The notes under the pieces were generated by a model, which saw nothing but the letters and a program-made list of their open reading frames with translations, was not told the origin of the DNA and did no database searches. 64,000 bases of DNA from Boswellia sacra. Its lineage: Eukaryota; Streptophyta; Magnoliopsida; Sapindales; Burseraceae. Below are positions 1-9,790 of the stretch, one piece after another. Each line of letters starts with the position of its first letter. Position 1 is the stretch's first letter. The stretch is taken from contig SNVD02011224.1 in the NCBI GenBank assembly GCA_013180625.2, positions 222,001 through 286,000 of the forward strand, in the 5' to 3' direction. The translations under genes and the position numbers were made by a program.

Positions 1-2709
1 TATTTAGATTTATCAGGTGTACAAATGTAATAATCCAATGCTTATCATTAAACCTTGTCTGAATTGTTGATGGTCTGTTTTCTTATTTTTGATAATAGGT
101 GTTCGATAAAATTTCTCTACAGATTAAGTGTTCTCTACTTCACTTAGTATTAAGCTCTATATCTAATCTACTCTAGCTTCTCCTTCTTATGGAAAAAAAG
201 GTTGCTTATTTAAATTTTTAGTGATAATGTCTATACTGATGCTTCCTTTAGGACGAGTGAAAGTTAGGCTTTTGATTAGCGGAAGAGCTATTGACCCATG
301 GAAGAATTTGGATGGATGCCTTAGGTTATGTTGAAGCAATTTTGAATAGCTTGGAAGCTAGTCACGGTGTCAGTCATGAAATCATAGTAAGGTTGAAACG
401 TTTGCAACTTCTTCTTTACAGTTAGATACTGATTAAAAGCTTTAATACCTTTAATGATTGATTAAGCACGCAGTTTTTCTTTCGTATGTGAGAAAGCAGA
501 GGATGAAAAGCTAAATATTCAATTTTATAGTTCTGTCATGTTGAAGATATAAGCCTAGTCTAGCTCTAACATATATTGATATATTTAAACTTAAGTAATA
601 AAAATGATTGTAGTTAACAAACTTTAGTATAAAAAATATGGATCTCAATGATGAAGTTGGGCTTCTTATAACCTCTAAACCCCACCCATTGTATTTATGT
701 TTTCAATTATATTTAAATAAAATTTTCTATCCTTTATCCTTGTTTTAAATAAAATGATGAGGTTTATGTTTTAAATTATATTTAAATAAAATTTTCTATT
801 GGTTATCCTTGTATTGGGTTAGCTTAATGTAGGATTATTTTAATTTTTGGAATTATAGTTTAGATGAGACTAGACAGACTTTAGAGTTTAGTTTTAGCCT
901 TTGGTGAATTGTGATAGTTTATTATTGTTTATGATTTGCTATACATTGCAGTCTCTAAAGGGTGTGGTGCTTTGAAGCTTCATTTATCCTTGGAAGTGCT
1001 AGTCAAGAAGTACTGACTTTAGGTTATATCTCCTTAACTATAGAAGGCATGAACAATTAACTTTAATGATATTTTCTGGAGATATTTTCCTTATTCCATT
1101 AACCTTGATTATTAGATGAAATTTCATGTTGAAGAGCAGAGTAATAAGTAATTGATAACTCTATATATCTCTTTCATTCTTTCTTTCTTTCTTCTTAGAT
1201 TTTTCTTTATTACATTTTCTGACAATAGAAATTTGATTTCCAAATTTTCCAACTCCTCCTTGTTTATTTTTCTCACTTGCTTTGCTAAACGGCTTTAGTT
1301 TTACGAGTCTTCCTTCTGATCGATGAATACTTGATATTCGAAAGTTGCATGAGTCTATAATATGATCATCATGCTATATTGCTTTTATCTATAATCATTT
1401 TCCAGCCTTGAGCACGTCATACAATTATTACTTAATGATGACAATAAAAATGCAGTACCTGTGACTTGCTCTTCCTTTGACACGCCTAATATCAGCAGCT
1501 TTATTATCTCTCATACAGGTAAAATATGACCAATTTTTCTATAGTTTATAATTTCACTTCTATAAATATGGAGGAGAATTATACTGCAATTTTCATTTAG
1601 GCTTTCTTATTGTCTACCCTAGAAAATAAGCTTTCTAACAAGTGAAGGTAAATTAATTAATTTTAATAATTGAGTTGATTAGATTTATTTCATGCTTTGC
1701 ATGCCTAAAGCACGCCATAATATCCTTGTATAGATGGTCAAGAGTCAAACTACAAAAGCCTTCCATAAATGCAGCAATAGTAGAGTTATTCTCCACCGGG
1801 CTCTGGTGGGAAGGTTGTTTCCAAAATTCTTGATATGGGAAAATTTTCAAATTACACCATTTATCTAGTTTTTGTCTCTATAGAAAATAGAGTGCAATTG
1901 CCTCAAATAGATTATGGTTTTGGGCACATAATCTCCTTTCTTCAATATATATCTTTTGAAGTGCCTTATCAAAAATAATGAAGTTTGGGGTTGCCAAACT
2001 CAAAGAGTAAGAGTATGGCTCTCAATCCTTATTGTAGTTTTTCATGCATAAGTCTTTTAGGGTTAGTACCATATCCAGTTAATTTGTTCTAAGATGCTAC
2101 TTGGACAGGAATATACTGCATGATATCTTATAAGGAATTTATCGGCTATTGATCGTAGTGTAATCATTTACTTTTTTAATAGTTGAAACTGTATATTTTG
2201 TCAACATTTATTCCATTTTTTGTTAGATGTTGCTGGTTGTAGGTCATGTTGATGAATTTATTATCTACTGATTGTAATGTAATCATTTACTTCTTTAATA
2301 GTTGAAACTGTAGATTTTGTCAACATTTATTCCCTTTTATGTTAGTTATTGCTGGTTGGATGTCATGTTGATTAGGCCCTGAAGGAGCTCGAAAAGTTTT
2401 GCATTAATTTAGAGACAACACTTCCTGTTATGTATACTTCCTCTCTAAAAGTTTTACATTCTCCCGTTACCAAGAAGAGGAAAGGAAACTGAAAAATTAA
2501 ATAAGATTTTTGATGGTTTTCTTTATAGTGAATCAGTCTCTTTTATTTAATTTTTTAGATCAGTTTGAAAGACTAAATGTCATCCACCAACGTTGCTATT
2601 TCTTCTACAATGATTTATTATTCTAAATTGAGCTAAATATCTTGTACTTGAATTGTTTTTATTCTATTAATTTGCTTACTAATATAATTTAACTATATGC
2701 TGTCAAGCA
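1..2709. other. Intergenic or intronic AT-rich sequence, no gene seen
   Basis: I see no supported coding region on either strand. The only sizeable frame is 65 codons on the minus strand (1653-1850), with no recognisable motif. Short AT-rich direct duplications occur at about 690-820, and a clear tandem duplication at 2135-2372 is listed separately. The stretch could be intron or flank of the broken PQQ-propeller exon that follows, or the body of the outer CACTA element whose right end is at 21435. Confidence 0.5.
2135..2372. repeat. Tandem direct duplication, about 119 bp x 2
   Basis: Two head-to-tail copies begin with gaattta (2135 and 2254). They share blocks such as gtaatcatttact, agttgaaactgta, gtcaacatttattcc and gtcatgttgat. 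They differ by scattered substitutions, so the duplication is not very recent. No coding role is visible. Confidence 0.8.
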
Positions 2710-2980
2710 ATTGGATGGTTCTCTTGTTTGGAAGAAAAACATGTTAGAGCTAGGCCTCAGAAATGTGACATATTTGATTCTTAATGGTAATCAAACAGTG
2801 TCAAGATCTACTCTAATCAAACAGTGTCTTAATGTTAATGTAACATATGAGCTCATTGTTGGAATCTATAGTTTTGTTGTTGTTGTTGCTCTTAAATGGT
2901 CAACTGGGGAGCTTGTGTGGGACCCTCCTTGATAACAATTTTGTAGGTGTTATCACCATTATAGGCATTCATTACAAGAG
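2710..2980 (+). pseudogene. PQQ-propeller (polyvinyl-alcohol-dehydrogenase-like) exon, frameshifted
   Basis: The translation opens with LDGSLVWKKN and later reads LIVGIY and ALKWSTGELVW. These beta-propeller strand motifs are typical of plant PQQ-binding proteins of the polyvinyl alcohol dehydrogenase-like family. The frame closes at 2930-2932. A +1 shift near 2925 restores a family-like strand (LDNNFVGVIT..HYKR) up to 2980, where a GT donor (gttagt) follows. The exon therefore looks real but frameshifted. No neighbouring exons of the same gene were found, so it is either a lone remnant or a fragment picked up by the outer CACTA element. The family call rests on motif recall, not on a search. 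Confidence 0.55.
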
Positions 2981-3258
2981 GTTAGTCTTTTGACTCTTTA
3001 CTACTTTTACGTTTTCTCCCATTTGCGTAAATTAATTAAATCTAGCAGTGTGATTCCTATCATGCATGGTATGTCATTCATGTTCAGATAATTAGAAAGG
3101 TTAACTTAATCTGAAGATATTGTTTATTCTATTAACTAGGAAAGAATATAATTTAACTACAATTGTATTTATGTTGTTTTGATAGTAGACTGATGTCTTC
3201 TAAACAACTTTTCTATATTTCTACTGTGAAGTGTTTGGCTACTCATAGTGATTGATAA

Positions 3259-3580
3259 TAGGGGTGTTCACGGATCAGGTCGGGTCGGGTTTTTTCATAC
3301 CCGATCACAAACCCGATACTATTTAAACCCGATTATTTTAACACGATCTGGGTTACTATTCAATACCGACCCGACAAAAACCCGATCAACCCGATCTGGT
3401 CGGATCGGGTTTAATTTAATTAGGCCAAATATTCAAACCCGATTTGCAACCCGACACTGTTCAAACCCGATTATTTTAACCCGATTCGGATCACTATTTA
3501 ATACCGACCCGAAAAAAACCCGACCAACCCGATCAGGTCGGGTCGGGTTGGATCGGGTCGAGGATTTTTGAATACCCCTA
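3259..3580. mobile_element. Non-autonomous hAT element (MITE), 322 bp, with 8-bp TSD
   Basis: The terminal inverted repeats read TAGGGGTGTTCA on the left and the reverse complement of TAGGGGTATTCA on the right. They are flanked by identical 8-bp target duplications attgataa (3251-3258 and 3581-3588), the hAT signature. The interior is packed with forward and reverse copies of ACCCGA and TCGGGT, so the element is largely self-complementary. It has no coding capacity of its own; an open frame of 107 codons across it is a product of the short-period repeats. Confidence 0.9.
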
Positions 3581-3588
3581 ATTGATAA

Positions 3589-4238
3589 TATTGCTTGGCT
3601 TGTAAAATCCAGCTGTAGATTAATATTATTCTTTATTTGATGAACTAGTGTAGAGAAGAAACAACTAAAACAGTATTATCCTATCAGTTTTTTTTCATAA
3701 GTAGTCAGTGTGATATGTAGGAGCTAACATAAGACTACATCTCCACCATTACCATCAAATCACTTCCTTGTGGGCTATAATCTTATTTATTATTTATACG
3801 CTTGTGTTGTATGGCTATATTTTTACATTTTATTTTAATAAAATCTTATCTGACCCATATCCCCTAATAAGCATTATTGACTTTTTCAACAATAAGCAAA
3901 ATCCAACAATAAGCAAAAATTGTTTTCTTACAATATAGTTTATCTCTATTTACAACACATGGAAAGTTGTAATGTGACTAATTCAAGTTTCTTGTTGGAT
4001 TGTCAGAGATGCAAAAGACTAATAATGGCAGATGCAGTTCAAATAATTTTGAGAATGCTCAATATAAATCGTTGGATTGGATGGGAACTGACTCTATAGT
4101 GAGAGAGAGACAATTTTATTAGCAGATCCACATTCAAAGATACATCATATGTTTCTTGGACCAGAATGTTGAAAAATTTGGGTGATAATGGCATAAGTGG
4201 AGAATTCACCTTTATATCGTCCTATGTATGAATTTTAC
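3589..4238. other. No gene seen; probable outer CACTA interior
   Basis: AT-rich sequence without an open frame of note. It leads into the short transposase-like segment at 4239-4301 and may be decayed coding or intron of that gene (for example around 3980-4230). Confidence 0.35.
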
Positions 4239-4301
4239 GTCCTTAATGATCTAGTAGGAAGCACTGTTGCTTGGCCAAAGAACCATGTTATGTTAGAATA
4301 G
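4239..4301 (+). pseudogene. End of an En/Spm-type (CACTA) accessory protein
   Basis: The frame reads VLNDLVGSTVAWPKNHV and ends at TAG 4299-4301. A VGxxVAWP segment is common near the C-terminus of TNP1-like proteins of plant CACTA elements. It lies about 190 bp left of the inner CACTA terminus, on the plus strand. That fits the last exon of the outer element, whose 3' untranslated and subterminal parts would continue at 21001-21435 beyond the nested insertion. Only this short piece is recognisable. Unrelated coding sequence with a chance match is possible. Confidence 0.4.
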
Positions 4302-4470
4302 TTGGTTATTAGTTACTAGTGAACCATTACGTAGTCAAAGGATCATGTCATTGGTGCTTAGTTACTAGTGATTTAGAAGATGTTAATGGTATTTTGATGT
4401 TAAACTGTGTTGAGATGATATATTTGATGTGCACTTGATATTAAACCAAGTTTATTATTACATATAAGAT

Positions 4471-4492
4471 GTTTGAAAAGTACTTTTCAAAC
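4471..4492. repeat. Perfect 22-bp palindrome at the CACTA left boundary
   Basis: gtttgaaaagt is followed immediately by its exact reverse complement, acttttcaaac. The palindrome overlaps the proposed left terminus (4488), so the boundary there should be treated with care. Confidence 0.9.
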
Positions 4493-4529
4493 AACAAAAC
4501 TGGCCTTTTATGTTGGTCAAAAAATTACA

Positions 4530-4980
4530 TATATTTATATATATGTCGGTTTTCGCGCGACATAAATGGACCTATCACATATTCCTATACGTGTCACTTG
4601 GTCAAACCGACACAAATATATGTGTCATTCAGAAACAGACACGTATAGATCAAATATTTGTCAATACGTCTCAGTTTGTACGAAATATATGTCTGCTAAT
4701 AAGTGACACAAATATCATGTCAGTCCCCAAACGACACATAGATCATTAATATGTGTCACTTATGAGTTGACACCTATATAATGTCATTCACTGAGTGACA
4801 CAAGCAAGACATTTATGTCATTTGACATAAAACTTATATGTGTAGTTTGTTGGCCGACATTCTTATACAGACTTTTATGTGTCGTTTTTTGGCTGACATG
4901 TAACTTTGTACATATTTATTACATGTCGGCCTGTATTTAGAATTCAAGCCGACACGTATTATATATTTTTTATTTTTAGA
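4530..4980. repeat. CACTA left subterminal repeat zone
   Basis: About a dozen dispersed copies, in both orientations, of short units built on TGTGTCACTT, GACACAAATAT and GTCGGYTT, for example near 4590, 4620, 4700, 4755, 4790, 4870 and 4920. Such arrays bind the element-encoded protein in En/Spm elements. The same GTGTCAC core recurs at the right end (20840-20975). Confidence 0.7.
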
Positions 4981-5309
4981 AACCTGGTTTTATATGTGTA
5001 TATATATACAAGAACACCTAGATAGCAAAAACAATGTATCCAAATAATAAATATTTATAACTTACCCATTTGAGTTAAAATTTTATGAAAGTAATGCAAT
5101 AGGATTAAGGCTAGATTAAAGAAAAGGCAAGAGTTTATTGCCCAACTCTTGGGGTTAACTGCATGCAATGTATAACCAAATCAATTAGAAGACATTAACA
5201 AATAACAATTGTCTTTTATCATCACCTATAATCAGCTTTTGGGTATAAGTATATCATGAAGTGAAAAGCAAAATACATGGTATTCCACATCCTAAAGAAC
5301 ATAATTAAC

Positions 5310-5389
5310 CTGAAAATTCTTGAAAGCTCCAACAAGACAGAGAGTAGGTGTCTCTAGATCAACCACTGGCATGGCCCGCAAAGTTTGTA
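5310..5389 (-). pseudogene. NOG1-type GTPase exon fragment
   Basis: The minus-strand frame reads LRAMPVVDLETPTLCLVGA, resembling the segment just before the P-loop (GxPNVGKSS) of plant nucleolar-GTP-binding-like proteins. The P-loop itself is not encoded: the frame continues AFKNFQ into a GT donor (gttaat, at 5309 downwards). The expected acceptor AG at the upstream side reads AA, suggesting decay. It lies downstream of the PPR exons on the same strand. A fragment of one exon cannot give activity. Family assignment is from motif memory. Confidence 0.45.
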
Positions 5390-5644
5390 AACCATAAAAC
5401 AAATTAATAAACAAAATTGTCAAATATGACTAGTTGTAACATGCATGATCAATTTATATCTTTGTTTACAGTGAAACTACATAACCTTAAAATAAAAAAA
5501 GGCAACATCAGCAAAGCTTATAAAGTGTTGGAAGATAACAATTAAGAAACAAAATAGAAGTAACTGGAGTAATTTACAATAATAGAATCACACATGGAGA
5601 ACCAATGTGTTGCATAGATTTAGCTTCTAAAAGTATTTGCATAC

Positions 5645-6828
5645 CATGGTGTCACATGCTGCAAGAAAAGCATTAAAAGGATGAGGATATGGACATCCGG
5701 AAATTTGATCCAGTAAAGCCTTAGTCAAGTCCAGTTCCAAATATTTGCTGCATTTAACTGAGAGTGTTGCAAGAGTTGAATCTAGTGGCTTCAAATTCTT
5801 ATGCTGCATTATTTTTAACTGCAGAAAGATGAGCAAAAAGTTCAATATAATTTTCATGGGAAAAAATGGAGCAAAAATGGGCAAAATTATCAGTATAAGG
5901 GGAAAAAGTTCTGATCATAACCAGCACATGCCCTTAATCAGCATAACTCACCACTTCCATGCAATTGCTGAGACCTCTCTTAGAAACAAAAGCTCTGATA
6001 AAGCAATCATATGTATGGTTTGATGGTTGCAACCCAAGATTTTGCATCTAGATAGAAAAAATTCGCTCAGTTCAGTATATAATGCATTGCTGATTAGAAT
6101 AAAGTCATTCAATATATTAAAAATAGAAGGAGTATACCAAAATGAGTAGTAGAAACATGAGTACGAGATCCAGTTTGAGTGAATGCAGTCTCCCTATCAT
6201 GTGAGACACATATGCAATGTATAAAGTTTTCAAAAATTTCCATCAAAGTTACTGAAGGCTGTAAAATATATTTGTCAATGGAATAATAGAGTTTCAAGCC
6301 ATGTTTAATTCAATGAAATTTTAGTCATCAAAGAAGAATCCCAAATGAATCAAAAAATCCTTTTTTATTTTGTTCTTCAATCAGTTCTAGTATCATATGA
6401 TTATAGCACATAACTATATAAGCTTAAAAGAAGGGCGGGGTAAAAAAAGACCTCCTACCTATAGCATTAATTACTCTGCTAGTCTACTATTCTGAGATTG
6501 TGCACATGCGTGCATTACATCACTGAAAGACCATCTCAAGACCTTCATAACAGGCATCATTTTAAACTTATTCATCATACCTATTTTAGCATTCAAAGCT
6601 TCTTTTATTCCCATGTTAAAAAAATCAGATTGCTCAACGTTTTTGGCATATGTGTCCATTTTGAAGGCAATAGCATTTCCAAGCTCCTCCAACTCAACTT
6701 TCTGTGAGCTTAATTTTCCATTTGAAGGCATAGGAATGTCCAATCTTGAAGAATACAGCTTTCTTTCATAAGTCCTACTAATATAAAGCCTACCCGTCAT
6801 CGCTAAAGCTACCATAAGTTGCAATCTT
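5645..6828 (-). pseudogene. Captured PPR-protein fragment (resembles At1g76280-like proteins)
   Basis: Three exons with consistent splice sites are visible. Exon 6475-6828 holds KVELEELGNAIAFKMDTYA and KVLRWSFSDVMHACAQSQN, and ends at a GT donor (gtaatt). Exon 5952-6047 reads MQNLGLQPSNHTYDCFIRA and ends at gtgagt. Exon 5645-5818 reads NLKPLDSTLATLSVKC and PHPFNAFLAACDTM, and ends at gtat. The last two contain 35-residue PPR-like helical pairs, which bind RNA in organelles in the parent family. A short exon expected between the first two was not found intact (the 6110-6270 region may be its remnant). Retained introns show capture from DNA, not mRNA. The 5' edge is joined straight to an importin exon with no intron, and the two frames do not match, so a fused product is not made. 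Confidence 0.7.
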
Positions 6829-7447
6829 GAAGCAATGAGTTTCTTAATCCTGCTATTTGAGCAGATCGTAAGCGTCTAACAAGAGCAGCAACAAGGTCCA
6901 TGATATGTTGTGCCATTTGTGATGGAAGATGCAAAATGAGTTGCAATATATAGGTCCCAACAAATAGTGATCCAGAGCTTTCCAGGTCAAGATCAAGAAG
7001 CCTGCATTCAGATTGTTCAAAATTCAGCATCCAGAAATCAGAATATAAAGCATGTCAAATGGGCTAGAAAGAAGCAATTACTATATTTTTCCTTGTCATT
7101 TATTATTATGTATTCATGAATAACAAAATGACTCATACGATATAATTTTCAATTTCATAGACTAGGCAAATGTGGAATAATAAGCTAGAGACGAGTACTA
7201 ATAGCAACTTATGTTTCATTTTACAAAGCATTCTTACCTTTTTCCATCCCTCAACATGGCAGTCTTCCACCATTATGGTTTCAAAAAAATTCTCATCTGT
7301 ATCTGTAGGAATACTATTATTTTATTATTACTTACAAGCTTAAGCTTTTGGGAATAGTGGTAACTCAATCTGATATCAAAGCTCAAGATCATTTGTTTGA
7401 AAGCCCCGACCCCAAAATAAATAAATAAATAATCCTAATACATATAT

Positions 7448-7497
<50 letters not shown>

Positions 7498-9460
7498 AAG
7501 GGGCCTTACCTACAAATTTAAAATTTTATATTAGTAACAACCAATCATAATCTTAAGTCCATTATGGTTTAGAGAAAATTTTCAGATGCATCCTGCATTA
7601 AAATATGATTTTGCAATGCTACAACATAAATCTTTCACAACCAACAATAAACAGAGATATGACGAGCAGACATAAGAAGGAGCTCATCCTAGAGAGCACC
7701 CGTATTTTATGATCAAACTAAAGAGGAATGACAAGGTTTCAAAGTTTATAAAACAGAGTCGACTGAAAAATGAAAAAAAAGACACCCAACCTTGAAGCAT
7801 CATCAAGCAAACTTCTCATTGTAAATCCAGAGTCACCACCCCAGGCAAGCACCTCTTGTTTCGCTCCAGATATAAACAATGCCAAACATTCCGTAGCATT
7901 CTAGTGAATTTTATGGCAACACAAAGCCATTTTCATACTACTTAATACAACTAGTAGAAAGAAGTATAGAAGTATTGATCCATTTGTTACAAATTCTTAC
8001 CTGCATTTCACTATAATCTTCACTTTGAATGATTATCCGAATAACAACATCAAAACAAACATCATATGCTGCTTTCACTACATAAATAGGAGCGTTCTAT
8101 AAAATGCTATCACAGATTGCATAATTAGCAAAACATGCCACACAATCATGATGATTTTTTGGAGTTGAAAACTGAAGAACCGATTGCTAAAATAAAACGT
8201 CTAACAATTATCACGTAGCGTACTACTTGCCTTTAATAGCATTGTCACTAGATCTAATAATCCAGCTACTAATCCCTTAGGTTGCTGTTAAGGCTAAGGA
8301 TGCCATTAAGATGCATTAGGAACATATAACTAAAAGTACAATTTTGCAATCATAAGAAAACCACTCCAATAATTCTTAGTAGCCATACGTTATTTAAGAT
8401 TGGTCTAGCATACGGTAAAATTCAGGAAGCAAGCTGATGAATACAACCCGGAGAACACTTTATTGCCTGGGAAATTTTCAAATTAAAAAAAAAAGGAATA
8501 TTTTATATGTATATACAAAACTGAAAAATAGAACATGTTTAAATTGATAGTGGAGAAATTACTACTACGAAAGTAAACTTAATATCTCATCAACAACCTT
8601 GAAAGATAAACACAATGTGTGTGTGTGTACACAACACACAACCTAAGCTTGAACCAAAAAGCCACTTGCATTTTAAGTGTCTCAACAAGAATGCTCCTGT
8701 TTTAAGGAGCAAAAAAGGATAGTTTAGCTATCACAGAGCATTTTCAGAAGGATATAAACTTGAATTATAAAATCAGCTTCATTTCAATTTAAGAGAAATG
8801 ACTAAATTAATCTTTAAAATACTTCTCCCCACAGACAAATTCAAACTCTTCTCACAAGAACTCAAAAGTCCAAGGAACAAGCCTGAGATTGTTCAAAGGA
8901 TCTAACAACAGGTGGCAAATAATGTATCAAGACTCGAATTGGTTGCCCCCATGTTATAAGAATAGTGGGCATCAACATATGCATGCCATGTTAACCATCA
9001 ACAGACAAGTTATTACCTTTAAAATCTCTATTACATCAATACTGATAAAAGGATTCGAAATATGCAAGGCCCACATATTAAGGATTGTGGGAGAGATAAC
9101 CGACTCCACTGATGCCATCAACAAGCCTGCAATCGGCCAGAACAATTTATTAGATCTAGGTGAACAGCACCAAGTGGTACAGACTTGAAACTTTATCAAA
9201 ATGACTAATTTGACTGATTTATTTTTACTTAAAAGTGGGCTAAAAAATGAAAAAGATTAAAATAAAAATCTAGACCAACCAGCCTTAATCGCCGCTTATG
9301 GTGTCCCAAGTATCAGGTGCAATGTCTCTTCAGATGCCTGAAAAGCAAAATAAAGTATCAAATACCAAAACTGAACTTCAACAACACTAAGGAACATGCT
9401 AGCCATACATTACCTGATGAAAAAGATAACTCCAAGGGTAATATGCAACTCCTATTCCAA
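6829..9460 (-). pseudogene. Captured importin-9 fragment, eight exons, with stop and frameshift
   Basis: Consecutive minus-strand exons match the C-terminal half of plant importin-9 (karyopherin-beta nuclear import receptor). They are about 9414-9455 (ends LFHQ), 9280-9337 (ASEETLHL), 9017-9126 (SPTILNMWALHISNPFISID), 8399-8466 (SPGCIH..ILPYARPILNN), 8231-8284 (GLVAGLLDLVTMLLK), 8001-8096 (VKAAYDVCFDVVIRII), 7791-7900 (AWGGDSGFTMRSLLDDASR) and 6829-7001 (SGSLFVGTYILQLILHLPSQ). All have usable acceptors and donors; the 8231 exon uses a GC donor. Exon 9280-9337 carries an in-frame TAA, and exon 8399-8466 has a stop or frameshift. The fragment stops inside the last exon, where PPR sequence begins. 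It therefore cannot encode a working importin. Intron 7002-7790 contains a TA microsatellite. Confidence 0.82.
7450..7492. repeat. TA dinucleotide microsatellite
   Basis: An uninterrupted run of about 21 AT units lies inside an importin-fragment intron. Confidence 0.95.
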
Positions 9461-9769
9461 ATAATCATAATTAGTCATAAACCCAAAAGAATAAAGATAA
9501 CATGGATAGAACAAACTGAAACCAATACTCAAAGCTATGTTTTTTCATTTTCATTTCATCAAACACGTTAAGTGCATAAACACAAAACCAAGTAAAAACA
9601 CAGCACAATTTTGGAAAATCAAGGGATAACAAAAGCTACAATTGAAAAGCAACACAGTAGCAAATCTCATGTGTATCATACTAGCCATAAATCATGTAAA
9701 AGACAAATAACCTACAAAGGATTTTTTTTCGCAGTGAAGATAAACTCGCAAAGATAGTGATTAGATTAC
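9461..9769. other. Intron-like sequence between captured exons
   Basis: AT-rich, without a recognisable exon. It separates the leftmost unassigned exon (from 9770) from the first recognised importin exon. Confidence 0.4.
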
Positions 9770-9790
9770 CTAAAGGATGGAGATGCACAT

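Noticed and set aside
1653..1850. 65-codon minus-strand ORF
   Set aside because: No recognisable motif or splice context.
7355..7395. Primer-site-like gatatcaaagctc near an intron repeat
   Set aside because: Match to TGGTATCAGAGC is poor, and no LTR or coding sequence lies beside it.
5310..9460. A working host importin or PPR gene
   Set aside because: The exons cover only parts of each gene, contain a stop and a shift, and are fused directly in different frames.
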